Shown: positions 34,871-43,673 of the stretch, in pieces | Numbering within the stretch: position 1 is the first letter of the stretch | Layout: each line of letters starts with the position of its first letter | Assembly (NCBI RefSeq): GCF_000733475.1 | Contig: NZ_JPFK01000007.1 | Span: forward strand, 711,862 to 775,861 | Source of the DNA: Mangrovimonas yunxiaonensis | Lineage (GTDB): Bacteria; Bacteroidota; Bacteroidia; Flavobacteriales; Flavobacteriaceae | Reading direction: 5' to 3' | DNA length: 64,000 bases | Position numbers and translations under genes: made by a program | The notes under the pieces: model-generated | Database searches by the model: none | What the model was told of the DNA's origin: nothing | The model's input: only the letters and a program-made list of their open reading frames with translations

Positions 34871-36076
34871 TTAGGCGCTTAAAATATTTAAGGCCTCCAT
34901 GCATTGGCGCATAATGCTGTAGGTGCGTTCTATATCGGCATCTAATCCAATAGAAAATCGAATTAAGCCCGAGCTTAGGCCCATTTCTTTTTGTTCTTCT
35001 TCTGGAATTTCTGATGATGTTGAAGTTCCTGGCGCAGAGAACAACGTTTTGTAAAACCCTAGACTTACGGCCAAGTAGCCTAAATTCTTTTCTTGCATCA
35101 TTTCCATCAGGGCATTGGCTTTGTCTAACGATCCAACATCTATGGTTAGCATACCGCCAAACCCGTATTGTTCGTTAATCATGCTTTTAAAGGTGTTGTG
35201 CGATGGGTGTGATGCTAAGCCGGGGTATACGGTTTTTATACCGTCGCTTTCAAACTTCTCGGCCAAGAACATGGCGTTTTTACTGTGTTGCTGCATTCTA
35301 ATATGAAGTGTACGTAAGTTCTTTAAAATGGAAGCCGCACGTAGGCTATCCATAGTAGATCCTAGTAGCATACAAGCACCATCGTTAACGTTTCTTAGGT
35401 TGTCAATAAGCTCTTGTGTGCCACAAATGACACCGCCAACAGTATCGGAAGACCCATTAATAAACTTGGTTAAACTGTGAATAACCACATGGGCACCCAA
35501 TTTTGCAGGTGAAACCGATAGGGGCGAAAAGGTGTTGTCTACCACCAATTGCAACTGGTGTTTTTTGGCTAGTTCGGCAAGGGCTTTAATGTCGGCAACT
35601 TCTAAAAGCGGATTGCTAACGGTTTCGCAGTATAATACTTTTGTGTTTTTGGTTATGGCAGCCTCAACCACCTCAATTTTGGTAATGTCTACAAAGGTTG
35701 TTTGAATGTTTAGTTTTGGTGCGAAATTCTTTAAAAAGGCATAGGTTCCGCCATAAATGGTGCGGCTAGAAACAACGTGATCTCCAGCACCGCAAAGCTG
35801 CATGATTACAGGTGTAATGGCACCCATTCCAGAGGCGGTTACCGTTGCGGTTTCGGTGCCTTCCATAGCCGCTAGAGCTTCGCCTAAATAAAGGTTTGAT
35901 GGTGATGAGTGGCGCGAGTAAAGGTAGCAACCATCGGCATTGCCTTCAAAGGTATCGAACATGGTCTTGGCCGATAAAAAGGTGTAGGTAGAAGAATCTG
36001 ATATGGACGGGTTAACACCGCCAAATTCTCCAAAATATTGTAAGTCTTGTATGTTGTTTGCTGGTTTAAAAGCCAT
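34871..36076 (-). CDS. Cys/Met metabolism PLP-dependent enzyme (methionine gamma-lyase-like)
   Basis: 401 residues of the trans-sulfuration enzyme family. The PLP lysine is in HSLTKFINGSSDTVGG, with VVDNTFSPL as the PLP-ring Asp segment and YSRHSSPSNLYLGEALAAMEG near the N-terminus. The family includes methionine gamma-lyase, cystathionine gamma-synthase and cystathionine gamma/beta-lyases. Divergent transcription from an Lrp/AsnC regulator (gap 168 bp) fits an amino-acid-controlled catabolic lyase, so methionine gamma-lyase is my first choice, without certainty. Confidence 0.85.
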   Translation of the reverse strand: MAFKPANNIQDLQYFGEFGGVNPSISDSSTYTFLSAKTMFDTFEGNADGCYLYSRHSSPSNLYLGEALAAMEGTETATVTASGMGAITPVIMQLCGAGDHVVSSRTIYGGTYAFLKNFAPKLNIQTTFVDITKIEVVEAAITKNTKVLYCETVSNPLLEVADIKALAELAKKHQLQLVVDNTFSPLSVSPAKLGAHVVIHSLTKFINGSSDTVGGVICGTQELIDNLRNVNDGACMLLGSTMDSLRAASILKNLRTLHIRMQQHSKNAMFLAEKFESDGIKTVYPGLASHPSHNTFKSMINEQYGFGGMLTIDVGSLDKANALMEMMQEKNLGYLAVSLGFYKTLFSAPGTSTSSEIPEEEQKEMGLSSGLIRFSIGLDADIERTYSIMRQCMEALNILSA

Positions 36077-36244
36077 GGTTGAAAGTTTTAGTTGTTAATG
36101 CTTCAAAATACGTGATATTTAGATAAAAAATCAATGTATGCGTTTAAATATAGATTATTATTCTGTTTTAATCGGGTATGTTAGTTGTTTTTGTTGTATT
36201 TTTAACCCTGTTAAGGATTTCATAGAATAATTTTCGAAAAGCCT

Positions 36245-36706
36245 ATGGTACATTTAGATGATATAGATAAGAAGCTGGTAGCCTTACTTCAGGACGATTG
36301 CAAGCAAACCACCAAGGCGCTGTCCTTAAAACTGAATCTTTCGGTGACTGCAGTTTACGAGCGGATAAAAAAGTTAGAAAAATCGGGGGTAATCGATAAA
36401 TATGTGGCGCTTGTAAAAAAGGAAGCCATAGACAAATCGTTTGTAGCCTTCTGCCATATTAAGCTTGTACAGCACACACAAGAGTATGTTATGAAGTTTG
36501 AGCAGGAAGTGGCCAAGCTAAATGAAGTTATGTCCTGCTATCACATTAGCGGCGATTACGATTACCTCTTACAAGTAGTGGTAGAAGATATGGAGGCGTT
36601 TCGCGAGTTTATGGTTAATAAATTAACATCCATAAACCACATAGGAAGCACCCATAGCATGTTTGTAATTAACGAAGTTAAACATACTACGGCCATTAAG
36701 GTGTAA
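36245..36706 (+). CDS. Lrp/AsnC family transcriptional regulator
   Basis: 153 residues. N-terminal helix-turn-helix (LDDIDKKLVALLQDDCKQTT, AVYERIKKLEKSGVI) and C-terminal RAM/AsnC ligand-binding domain (CYHISGDYDYLLQVVVEDM, FREFMVNKLTSINHIGST). Such regulators bind amino acids as octamers. It is divergent from the PLP lyase gene and probably controls it and itself through the 36077-36244 region. A TATTTTTA -7-like box is at 36197-36204. Confidence 0.93.
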   Translation: MVHLDDIDKKLVALLQDDCKQTTKALSLKLNLSVTAVYERIKKLEKSGVIDKYVALVKKEAIDKSFVAFCHIKLVQHTQEYVMKFEQEVAKLNEVMSCYHISGDYDYLLQVVVEDMEAFREFMVNKLTSINHIGSTHSMFVINEVKHTTAIKV

Positions 36707-36715
36707 GACTTCGTG

Positions 36716-36928
36716 TTAATCTTTCATGGTAAACCCTACCTTTACGGTAACTTGCCAATACGCGATATGGCCATTGTCTCCAAGGTTGCCTCTGGTTTCT
36801 AAAACCTCGAACCAACGTAAATTTTGAAGAGATTTAGCTGCTTTGCTTAGGGCGTTTTTAACGGCATCGTCGCTAGAGGTTTCCGAAGTACCAACGATTT
36901 CAATTTTTTTGTACACATGGTCATTCAT
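36716..36928 (-). CDS. Dodecin family flavin-binding protein
   Basis: 70 residues: MNDHVYKKIEIVGTSETSSD start, then AVKNALSKAAKSLQNLRWFEV helix, and the closing QVTVKVGF strand. Length and pattern match dodecin, a dodecameric flavin-storage protein with a key Trp (here in NLRWFEV). It is convergent with the Lrp gene (9 bp between stops) and divergent from lpd, a flavoenzyme gene. Confidence 0.9.
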   Translation of the reverse strand: MNDHVYKKIEIVGTSETSSDDAVKNALSKAAKSLQNLRWFEVLETRGNLGDNGHIAYWQVTVKVGFTMKD

Positions 36929-36993
36929 AAACGTGAGTTTTAAAGGTTAAACGCTTTTAAAAGATACAAAAAATTAACCACTTTTAGAGGCAG

Positions 36994-37021
36994 GTTGAGT
37001 GAAATGAAATTTGTATTTTTG
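36994..37021 (+). promoter_or_regulatory. Promoter of lpd
   Basis: TATTTTTG (37014-37021) matches the TAnnTTTG -7 box, and GTTG at 36994-36997 is a possible -33 element about 16 bp upstream. The predicted leader is ~28 nt. Confidence 0.45.
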
Positions 37022-37055
37022 TTCTCGTTTTAACAAATACGAAAAAAACAATCTT

Positions 37056-38456
37056 ATGAACTCATACGATGTAGCCATTATAGGCTCTGGCCCTGGCGGA
37101 TATGTAGCTGCCATTCGCTGCGCTCAATTGGGAATGAAAACGGCCATTATAGAAAAATACTCAGTACTTGGAGGCACCTGTCTTAATGTAGGATGCATTC
37201 CTAGTAAGGCGTTGTTAGATTCTTCGCACCACTACGAAGATGCTGTAAAACACTTTGAGGAGCACGGTATAGAAATACCAGGCGAGGTTAAAGTAAATCT
37301 GGAAAAAATGATTGCCCGTAAACAGTTGGTTGTAGATCAAACCACAGGCGGAATTGATTTCTTGATGAAGAAAAATAAGATTGACGTTTACCAAGGTGTG
37401 GGAAGTTTTAAAGATGCGACCCACCTTGTTATTAAAGGCGATAAAGAGGAAGAAATCGAGGCCAAGCATACCATTATTGCCACGGGATCTAAGCCTTCTA
37501 CCTTACCTTTTATAAACATAGATAAAGAGCGTGTTATTACCTCTACCGAAGCTTTAAAACTTAAAGAAGTACCAAAGCATTTAATTATTATTGGCGGTGG
37601 TGTTATTGGGTTAGAGCTGGGGCAGGTATACAAGCGTTTGGGTGCCGAAGTTTCTGTAGTCGAGTACATGGATCGCATTATACCAACCATGGATGCCGGC
37701 TTGTCCAAAGAACTGAACAAAGTCTTAAAAAAGGCAAAATTCAAAATGAACGTATCGCACAAAGTAAAATCTGTTGAGCGTGTAGGCGACGAGGTTATTG
37801 TAAAAGCCGATGACAAAAAAGGAAACGAAGTTGTGTTTAAAGGCGACTATTGTTTGGTATCTGTAGGACGTCGTCCATACACAGATGGGTTAAATGCAGA
37901 AGCTGCCGGAGTAGTATTAAACGACAGAGGTCAAGTAGAGGTGAACGAACACTTACAAACTTCAGCATCTAATATTTATGCGATTGGCGATGTAATTAAA
38001 GGTGCTATGTTGGCCCATAAAGCCGAAGAAGAAGGTGTGTTTGTTGCCGAAACCATAGCAGGACAAAAACCGCATATCGATTATAATTTAATTCCTGGCG
38101 TAGTGTATACCTGGCCAGAAGTAGCAGCTGTTGGGCAAACCGAAGAGGCACTTAAAGAAGCGGGCGTAGCCTATAAAGTAGGACAATTCCCTATGCGTGC
38201 CTTAGGACGTGCAAGAGCGAGTATGGATATTGATGGGTTTGTAAAAGTATTGGCCGATAAGAACACCGATGAAATTTTAGGCGTGCACATGATTGGTGCT
38301 CGCGCTGCCGACATGATTGCCGAGGCTGTTGTGGCAATGGAATACCGAGCGTCTGCCGAAGATGTTTCTAGAATGTCACATGCCCACCCAACCTTTACAG
38401 AGGCTATTAAGGAAGCTGCCTTAGCCGCGACCGGTGACCGTGCTTTGCATGTGTAA
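37056..38456 (+). CDS. lpdA: Dihydrolipoyl dehydrogenase (E3)
   Basis: 466 residues from ATG 37056; the open frame to TTG 37011 overlaps the promoter and is rejected. FAD-binding GSGPGGYVAAIRCAQLG, redox disulfide GGTCLNVGCIPSK, NAD-binding IIGGGVIGLELGQVYKRLG, and the catalytic His-Glu pair in HAHPTFTEA. It reoxidises lipoamide of the pyruvate and 2-oxoglutarate dehydrogenase complexes and the glycine cleavage system. It stands alone, with a bidirectional terminator behind it. Confidence 0.97.
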   Translation: MNSYDVAIIGSGPGGYVAAIRCAQLGMKTAIIEKYSVLGGTCLNVGCIPSKALLDSSHHYEDAVKHFEEHGIEIPGEVKVNLEKMIARKQLVVDQTTGGIDFLMKKNKIDVYQGVGSFKDATHLVIKGDKEEEIEAKHTIIATGSKPSTLPFINIDKERVITSTEALKLKEVPKHLIIIGGGVIGLELGQVYKRLGAEVSVVEYMDRIIPTMDAGLSKELNKVLKKAKFKMNVSHKVKSVERVGDEVIVKADDKKGNEVVFKGDYCLVSVGRRPYTDGLNAEAAGVVLNDRGQVEVNEHLQTSASNIYAIGDVIKGAMLAHKAEEEGVFVAETIAGQKPHIDYNLIPGVVYTWPEVAAVGQTEEALKEAGVAYKVGQFPMRALGRARASMDIDGFVKVLADKNTDEILGVHMIGARAADMIAEAVVAMEYRASAEDVSRMSHAHPTFTEAIKEAALAATGDRALHV

Positions 38457-38474
38457 AACACAAAAAACCTTATA

Positions 38475-38504
38475 AAAAAAGCGAACTTTTAAGTTCGCTT
38501 TTTT
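38475..38504. terminator. Bidirectional terminator between lpd and the convergent gene
   Basis: AAAAAAGCGAAC pairs with GTTCGCTTTTTT around a 6-nt loop. It has T-runs on both strands and lies between convergent genes. Confidence 0.9.
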
Positions 38505-38508
38505 GTTT

Positions 38509-39099
38509 TTATAACTCTTTAAGTAAATCGGCAATACGAATGCGGTTGTTGTAATTGCTTTCATTTATATCGCGCACAAAACACCGCACGTCGGTTACTT
38601 TATTTTTAACCCGTACAGAAAGCTCTGTTACCGTAAATGGCCCATGCTCCTCAAAATTTTGAATGTAGTAAAATTGATGTTCCTTAATAAGGGTTTTAGC
38701 TTTTTTAAGGTATTTGTCTAAAAGGAATTTTTGTAAATCGGCTTTGGTGTTCAAGCTGTGCTTATAGCTACTTTCATCTACAAAAAAGGCATAATCGTCG
38801 GTGCCTTTTTTATTAATAACAAGCACATCGGTATCTTTGTAGTGCAAACTAACCACTTGGCGACCATCTTCGGTTTGTATGGAAAAAAAATTGGTGGTGA
38901 TATGCTGCCAATGGGTTTGTGTAATTTTAGCGTTTTCAATAATATCCAAGCTGTGGTCGGGTCTAAAAACATAAACCACCTTTTTGCTGGCCAGACCATT
39001 TATTAGCACCCATTCAATGTTAATAAAATGGTTGTGGTAATGTTTTTCAAAAACAAAAGGAATGAGTTTAGGAAGAAGGTTGTAGTAATAATTTGTCAT
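38509..39099 (-). CDS. Hypothetical protein with GYF_2-like C-terminal segment
   Basis: 196 residues from the ATG ending at 39099 (a Met two codons upstream is also possible). No signal peptide or membrane span. The N-terminal ~130 residues are not recognised. The C-terminal ~60 residues (QFYYIQNFEEHGPFTVTELS, ending RIRIADLLKEL) follow the pattern of GYF_2/DUF4339 domains: aromatic strand, G-P-F-T and E-L. These are thought to bind proline-rich peptides. The assignment is tentative. The stretch 39106-39315 upstream is AT-rich with no further feature seen. Confidence 0.6.
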   Translation of the reverse strand: MTNYYYNLLPKLIPFVFEKHYHNHFINIEWVLINGLASKKVVYVFRPDHSLDIIENAKITQTHWQHITTNFFSIQTEDGRQVVSLHYKDTDVLVINKKGTDDYAFFVDESSYKHSLNTKADLQKFLLDKYLKKAKTLIKEHQFYYIQNFEEHGPFTVTELSVRVKNKVTDVRCFVRDINESNYNNRIRIADLLKEL

Positions 39100-39315
39100 G
39101 CACAAAGGTGTTAAGGCGTTTTTTGCGGCACTAATTAATGTAACGTGTTTTTTAAAAAAATAGTATAGTTAATGAAAAAGGCAAAGGTTGCAAAGGGCTG
39201 TTTTTTAAAGGCTTGCTTTTTTATAAGACCTTTTTTTAAAAAAACACGCCTTTTTATGTAACTTCTAAACAAAATAGGTGTCTTAAGCATGGGATAAGTA
39301 ATTAATGCAAATTAA

Positions 39316-39888
39316 TTGAAATTAAGTTTTACAAAAAAATCCTTGACAGACGAGGAACTCATAGGCCGCATTGTTAGAAATAACGATGCTGCCCTATTTG
39401 AGGTGCTTTACGACAGGTATGCAAACTTGGTTTACAATAAGTGTTTGGGGTTTTCCAAAAGTGAAGACGAAGCAAAGGACTTAACCCAAGATGTTTTTTT
39501 AAAGCTCTTTGTAAAGCTGTCGTCTTTTAAGGGGAAATCGAAATTCTCTACTTGGCTTTACGCCTTTACCTACAACCACTGTGTTAATTACGTTACAAGA
39601 ACAACGGCAAAAAAAATAGAAAAACATGCCGTAGAAGCCGATAATATTAAAGAAGAATTTGACGACGATGATGACGATAAGGATGGCCTGTACCAGATGA
39701 AAGTCGACAAACTTAAAATCGCCCTAGAGCGCATACCACCAGACGATAAGGTGATCATTCTTCTTAAATACCAAGACCAACTAACTATAAAGGAATTGCA
39801 AGACATTTTCGATATAGGGGAAAGTGCCGTTAAAATGCGATTAAAACGTGCCAAGGATAAATTAATTAATGCATATAACCACCTTTAA
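39316..39888 (+). CDS. ECF-type RNA polymerase sigma factor, TTG start
   Basis: 190 residues. An in-frame stop at 39313-39315 and no ATG before the conserved region make TTG 39316 the only workable start. Sigma region 2: LYDRYANLVYNKCLGFSKSE, AKDLTQDVFLKLF, STWLYAFTYNHCVNYV. Region 4: RIPPDDKVIILLKYQDQLTI and IGESAVKMRLKRAKDKL. The regions are joined by an unusually acidic linker containing a run of Asp. It directs polymerase to a stress or envelope regulon. No classic anti-sigma gene follows; instead there is a 59-residue protein 3 bp downstream, then mscS. Confidence 0.93.
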   Translation: MKLSFTKKSLTDEELIGRIVRNNDAALFEVLYDRYANLVYNKCLGFSKSEDEAKDLTQDVFLKLFVKLSSFKGKSKFSTWLYAFTYNHCVNYVTRTTAKKIEKHAVEADNIKEEFDDDDDDKDGLYQMKVDKLKIALERIPPDDKVIILLKYQDQLTIKELQDIFDIGESAVKMRLKRAKDKLINAYNHL

Positions 39889-39891
39889 GCT

Positions 39892-40071
39892 ATGGAAAAC
39901 CCGTTTAAAGAACTGCAAGAGCCTTTAAGGGCAGCTCCAGAAGACCTGAAAGGGAAGGTGATGAAAGATATCGCTTTTGCTAAGTTTTTAATGGACCTGT
40001 CGCGTTTGTTTTCAATAAACGTAGGCGAGATTATAGAACGAACTCTTAAAAAAAGAACCGAAAATAACTAA
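39892..40071 (+). CDS. 59-residue hypothetical protein between sigma factor and mscS
   Basis: The ATG at 39892 lies 3 bp after the sigma-factor stop, and the frame runs to TAA 40069-40071. The product starts MENPFKELQEPLRAAP, has a central hydrophobic/amphipathic helix (IAFAKFLMDLSRLFSI) and a basic end (IIERTLKKRTENN). No Cys, no signal peptide. Its position suggests translational coupling and perhaps a role with the sigma factor, as a minimal anti-sigma-like or membrane-binding partner (inference). mscS starts 11 bp downstream. Confidence 0.7.
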   Translation: MENPFKELQEPLRAAPEDLKGKVMKDIAFAKFLMDLSRLFSINVGEIIERTLKKRTENN

Positions 40072-40082
40072 ACTTACTTAAC

Positions 40083-40910
40083 ATGGATAAAATTGATGAA
40101 TGGAAAGACATGCTGCTAAATTCACTAAGCACGATTTGGAATGACATTATTGCCGTAGTTCCTAAAATGATGGGGGCCATTTTAATCTTGCTAATAGGGT
40201 GGGTGGTAACCAAAATTTTAGTCAAAATCCTAAAACGAGGACTAACCGTTATTAAAGCCGATAAGTTAGACGACAAGCTTAACGAGCTTAATTTTTTTGG
40301 CGATAAAAAGCTAAACTTTAACATAGTAAACATTGCCGGCAGTTTTGTTAAATGGGGGCTGTTCTTGGTGTTTTTAATCTTGGCAACACAAATTATGGAG
40401 TGGACCATAATTTCGGAAGAAATAAGCAGTCTGCTACGTTATTTGCCACAACTGCTCAGTGCCATAGCATTATTTTTAATAGGCCTTTACATTGCCGGAC
40501 TTGTAAAAAACACCATTTATAAGTTTTTTAAGGAGTTGGATTTTTCTGGTGGAAAAATTATAAGCAACCTAATCTTTTTGGTGTTGTTTGTGTTTGTAAC
40601 CATTACAGCCTTAAACCAAGCGGGTATAGATACTGGAATAATTACCAATAACATTACCCTTATTTTGGGCGGGTTTCTTTTGGCTTTTGCCCTAGCTGTT
40701 GGCTTGGGTGCCAGAAGTACGGTAGAAAGCTTATTAAAGGCTTATTATACAAGACGTTTGTTTGTTTTAGGGCAAATGGTGTCTTTTAATGGCATTTCGG
40801 GCGAGATAATTGCCGTTAACGATATTTCGGTAACCCTAAAAACAACACAAGGAAAACTTATTGTACCCATAAAGGATTTGGTAGACAATCAGGTGACAAT
40901 CGAAAATTAA
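40083..40910 (+). CDS. MscS-family mechanosensitive ion channel
   Basis: 275 residues. Membrane spans at ~20-40 (MMGAILILLIGWVVTKILVK), ~85-105, ~120-140 and ~165-195, then the MscS pore helix (GGFLLAFALAVGLGARSTVESLLKAYY), and the beta domain (LGQMVSFNGISGEIIAVNDISVTLKTTQGKL-type signature). It releases solutes on osmotic downshift. It is probably co-transcribed with the ECF sigma factor and the 59-residue protein, tying the operon to envelope or osmotic stress. A terminator follows. Confidence 0.92.
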   Translation: MDKIDEWKDMLLNSLSTIWNDIIAVVPKMMGAILILLIGWVVTKILVKILKRGLTVIKADKLDDKLNELNFFGDKKLNFNIVNIAGSFVKWGLFLVFLILATQIMEWTIISEEISSLLRYLPQLLSAIALFLIGLYIAGLVKNTIYKFFKELDFSGGKIISNLIFLVLFVFVTITALNQAGIDTGIITNNITLILGGFLLAFALAVGLGARSTVESLLKAYYTRRLFVLGQMVSFNGISGEIIAVNDISVTLKTTQGKLIVPIKDLVDNQVTIEN

Positions 40911-40945
40911 ACATTTTGAAGTGCTGTGGCAGCTTCAAAATATAT

Positions 40946-40977
40946 AAAAGCCTTTTCTTTATTTTGAAAGGGCTTTT
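40946..40977 (+). terminator. Intrinsic terminator after mscS
   Basis: AAAAGCCTTTTC pairs with GAAAGGGCTTTT (one G-U) with an 8-nt loop, then T-rich sequence. Confidence 0.8.
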
Positions 40978-41047
40978 TGTATTTTCATAATCCTGTACTT
41001 GTACGCTTGGGCATTTATTCGGTAATTTGTAAAATAAAGTCAAGCAT

Positions 41048-42337
41048 TTGCGTCACATACATAAATACTACCCCAAAAACGTAAATACCTTTAAAAAGCA
41101 ATTATTGGCGTGGAGCCAAGCGTTTGATGAAATCGTTTGGTTAGACTCCAATAGCTTTAAAAGCGCCTATTCTAATTTCGATGCCGTTTTGGCCGTGGGT
41201 GCGTTAACCTCTATTTCTACCGATTACCACCAAGCTTTTCAAAATTTAAAGGAGTACCAAACCAACACCAAAGATTGGATATTTGGCTACCTGTCTTACG
41301 ATTTAAAAAATGATGTCGAAGCCCTAGTTTCCAATAATTTTGATGGTTTGGAGTTTCCCGAGCTTGTTTTCTTTCAGCCTAAAAAACTTTTTTTTATTAA
41401 AGAAGGCATGGTAGAATTGCATTATCTAACAATGGTCGCGCATGAGATGGAAACGGACCTAAGCAGCATACAATCTTGCGTATTAGAGGCTTATAAAACA
41501 CAGGATAAGATAAAAGTTAAACTTCGGATTAATAAGGATGAATACCACAGCAAGGTAGAGAAATTATTAGAGCACATTCATAGAGGCGATGTATATGAAG
41601 CCAATTTTTGCCAAGAATTTTATGCGGAAGAAGTTGCGATTAACCCTTTACAGATTTACAACAACTTAAATCAAATTTCCAATCCCCCGTTTGCGACGTT
41701 CTTAAAATTTTACGACAAATACTTGTTGTCGGCCTCGCCAGAGCGCTATTTAAAAAAAACTGGCAACAGCCTGCTATCGCAGCCCATAAAAGGCACGTCT
41801 AGGCGCTCGGAAGACCCTATAGAGGATAACCAATTAAAGGCGCATTTAAAAGCCGATGAAAAGGAACGTAGCGAAAATATCATGATTGTAGATTTGGTAC
41901 GTAACGATTTATCGCGTACAGCCATGAAAGGAAGTGTAACGGTAGAAGAGTTGTGTGAGGTATACACATTTCAGCAAGTACATCAAATGATTTCAACCAT
42001 AACCTCAAAAATAAGTAACGATGTGCACCCAGTAGATGTTATAAAAACGACCTTTCCCATGGGCAGCATGACAGGCGCGCCAAAGGTGTCTGCCATGACC
42101 ATTATAGAGCAGCTGGAAGAAACCAAACGCGGACTTTACTCTGGTGCTGTAGGTTACTTTTCGCCCGCTGGCGATTTCGATTTTAACGTGGTGATAAGAA
42201 GCATTCTCTATAATAAAACCAAACAATACGTGTCGTATTCGGTGGGTGGTGCTATAACGGCAAAAAGCGAACCTGCAAAAGAATACGAAGAGTGCCTGGT
42301 AAAAGCAAAGGCCATGCGCGAGGTTTTGGAAAATTAA
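41048..42337 (+). CDS. pabB: Aminodeoxychorismate synthase component I, TTG start
   Basis: 429 residues. The start must be TTG 41048, since a stop lies in frame at 41030 and the conserved N-terminus (TFKKQLLAWSQAFDEIVWLD) follows at once. The chorismate-binding domain is complete: GDVYEANFCQEF, LLSQPIKGTSRR (PIKGT marks PabB; anthranilate synthase TrpE has PIAGT), DLVRNDLSRTA, FPMGSMTGAPKVSAM. It converts chorismate to aminodeoxychorismate for folate synthesis, with a glutaminase subunit encoded elsewhere. tilS and dsbD follow closely, so the three form an operon. Confidence 0.94.
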   Translation: MRHIHKYYPKNVNTFKKQLLAWSQAFDEIVWLDSNSFKSAYSNFDAVLAVGALTSISTDYHQAFQNLKEYQTNTKDWIFGYLSYDLKNDVEALVSNNFDGLEFPELVFFQPKKLFFIKEGMVELHYLTMVAHEMETDLSSIQSCVLEAYKTQDKIKVKLRINKDEYHSKVEKLLEHIHRGDVYEANFCQEFYAEEVAINPLQIYNNLNQISNPPFATFLKFYDKYLLSASPERYLKKTGNSLLSQPIKGTSRRSEDPIEDNQLKAHLKADEKERSENIMIVDLVRNDLSRTAMKGSVTVEELCEVYTFQQVHQMISTITSKISNDVHPVDVIKTTFPMGSMTGAPKVSAMTIIEQLEETKRGLYSGAVGYFSPAGDFDFNVVIRSILYNKTKQYVSYSVGGAITAKSEPAKEYEECLVKAKAMREVLEN

Positions 42338-42353
42338 ATGGTATTTTTGAAAC

Positions 42354-43673
42354 ATGATAAAAGCGTTAGCACAACATTTAAGCACAACATTACCGTTTCT
42401 TAAAGAGGGGCGCTTGCTTATTGCCATTTCTGGCGGAGTAGATAGCGTGGTGTTAACCCATGCTTTACACGCCTTAAAATACCCCATAGCCTTAGCGCAT
42501 TGCAATTTCAACCTTAGAGGTGAAGAAAGCGATGCCGATGAAGCGTTTGTGGTTGCTTTGGCAGAAAGCTTAGGTGTTGAAGTTTTTATCCAAAAATTTG
42601 ACACGCTGGGATACGCCCAAACACATAAGTTGTCTACCCAAATGGCGGCACGAGCGTTGCGTTACCAATGGTTTAATGCGTTGTGTGAGCAACTGCATTA
42701 CGACTTTGTACTAACAGCACACCATGCCGACGATAACTTGGAAACGTTTTTAATTAACCTGTCGCGCGGTACAGGCATCGAAGGGCTTTCGGGTATCCCG
42801 CAAATGAACGATTTTGTTGTTAGGCCATTACTGCCATTTTCTAGAGCGCAAATTGAAACCTATGCTCAAGAAAATAAGTTGTCTTGGCGTGAAGATAGTA
42901 GCAATGCATCAACCAAATATTTGCGTAACCAATTGCGCCATGAGGTTATCCCGCAATTAAAGGGATTAAATGCAACGTTTTTACAAAATTTTCAGAAAAC
43001 GCAGACTTACCTTCAAGAGAGCGAAAGCATTATTCAGGATCGGGTAGATGAGGTGTTTAATCAGGTTGTCGATAAGATTTCGGAAGATGTCATTTTTTTT
43101 AACATTGAAAAAATTCAAGCACTATCTCGTCCTAAAGCGTATTTATACCACATGCTATCTCCTTATGGATTTACCGAGTGGAACGATGTGGTAAATTTAC
43201 TTACAGCGCAATCTGGAAAACAAGTATTGTCGAAAAATTACACTTTGTTAAAGGATCGGGATTGTATAATGCTTTCTAAAAACAAGGCAAACAGCGTTAC
43301 ATCAATCATTCAAATAAAAGAAGCACAGCATAGCGTTGAAACCCCTTTGGGGCGTTTGTTATTTGAAGACGTTAAGAACATGGGGCCATCTGCCTCCAAC
43401 ACCATTTATATTGATAAAGATTTGTTAAAATACCCGTTGTCTGTAAGACTATGGCAAAAAGGCGACTATTTTTATCCCTTTGGAATGCAAGGCAAAAAAA
43501 AGGTGAGTAAATATTTAAAAGACGAAAAGCTTTCCTTGCTTGAAAAAGAACGCATTTTTGTACTTTGTTCCAATAATAACATTGTTTGGGTGGTTAACCG
43601 CCGCACAGACGACAGATATAAAGTAACCCAACAAACCAAACAGGTATTAAAAATACAACTACAATACGTATGA
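42354..43673 (+). CDS. tilS: tRNA(Ile)-lysidine synthase
   Basis: 439 residues. The PP-loop ISGGVDSVVLTHALHAL lies near the N-terminus; LTAHHADDNLETFLINLSRGTG is the second family motif; a C-terminal TilS domain has RLWQKGDYFYPFGMQGKKK. It modifies C34 of the minor isoleucine tRNA to lysidine so that AUA is read correctly; it is essential. It begins 16 bp after pabB and its stop overlaps the ATG of dsbD (ATGA at 43670). Confidence 0.96.
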   Translation: MIKALAQHLSTTLPFLKEGRLLIAISGGVDSVVLTHALHALKYPIALAHCNFNLRGEESDADEAFVVALAESLGVEVFIQKFDTLGYAQTHKLSTQMAARALRYQWFNALCEQLHYDFVLTAHHADDNLETFLINLSRGTGIEGLSGIPQMNDFVVRPLLPFSRAQIETYAQENKLSWREDSSNASTKYLRNQLRHEVIPQLKGLNATFLQNFQKTQTYLQESESIIQDRVDEVFNQVVDKISEDVIFFNIEKIQALSRPKAYLYHMLSPYGFTEWNDVVNLLTAQSGKQVLSKNYTLLKDRDCIMLSKNKANSVTSIIQIKEAQHSVETPLGRLLFEDVKNMGPSASNTIYIDKDLLKYPLSVRLWQKGDYFYPFGMQGKKKVSKYLKDEKLSLLEKERIFVLCSNNNIVWVVNRRTDDRYKVTQQTKQVLKIQLQYV

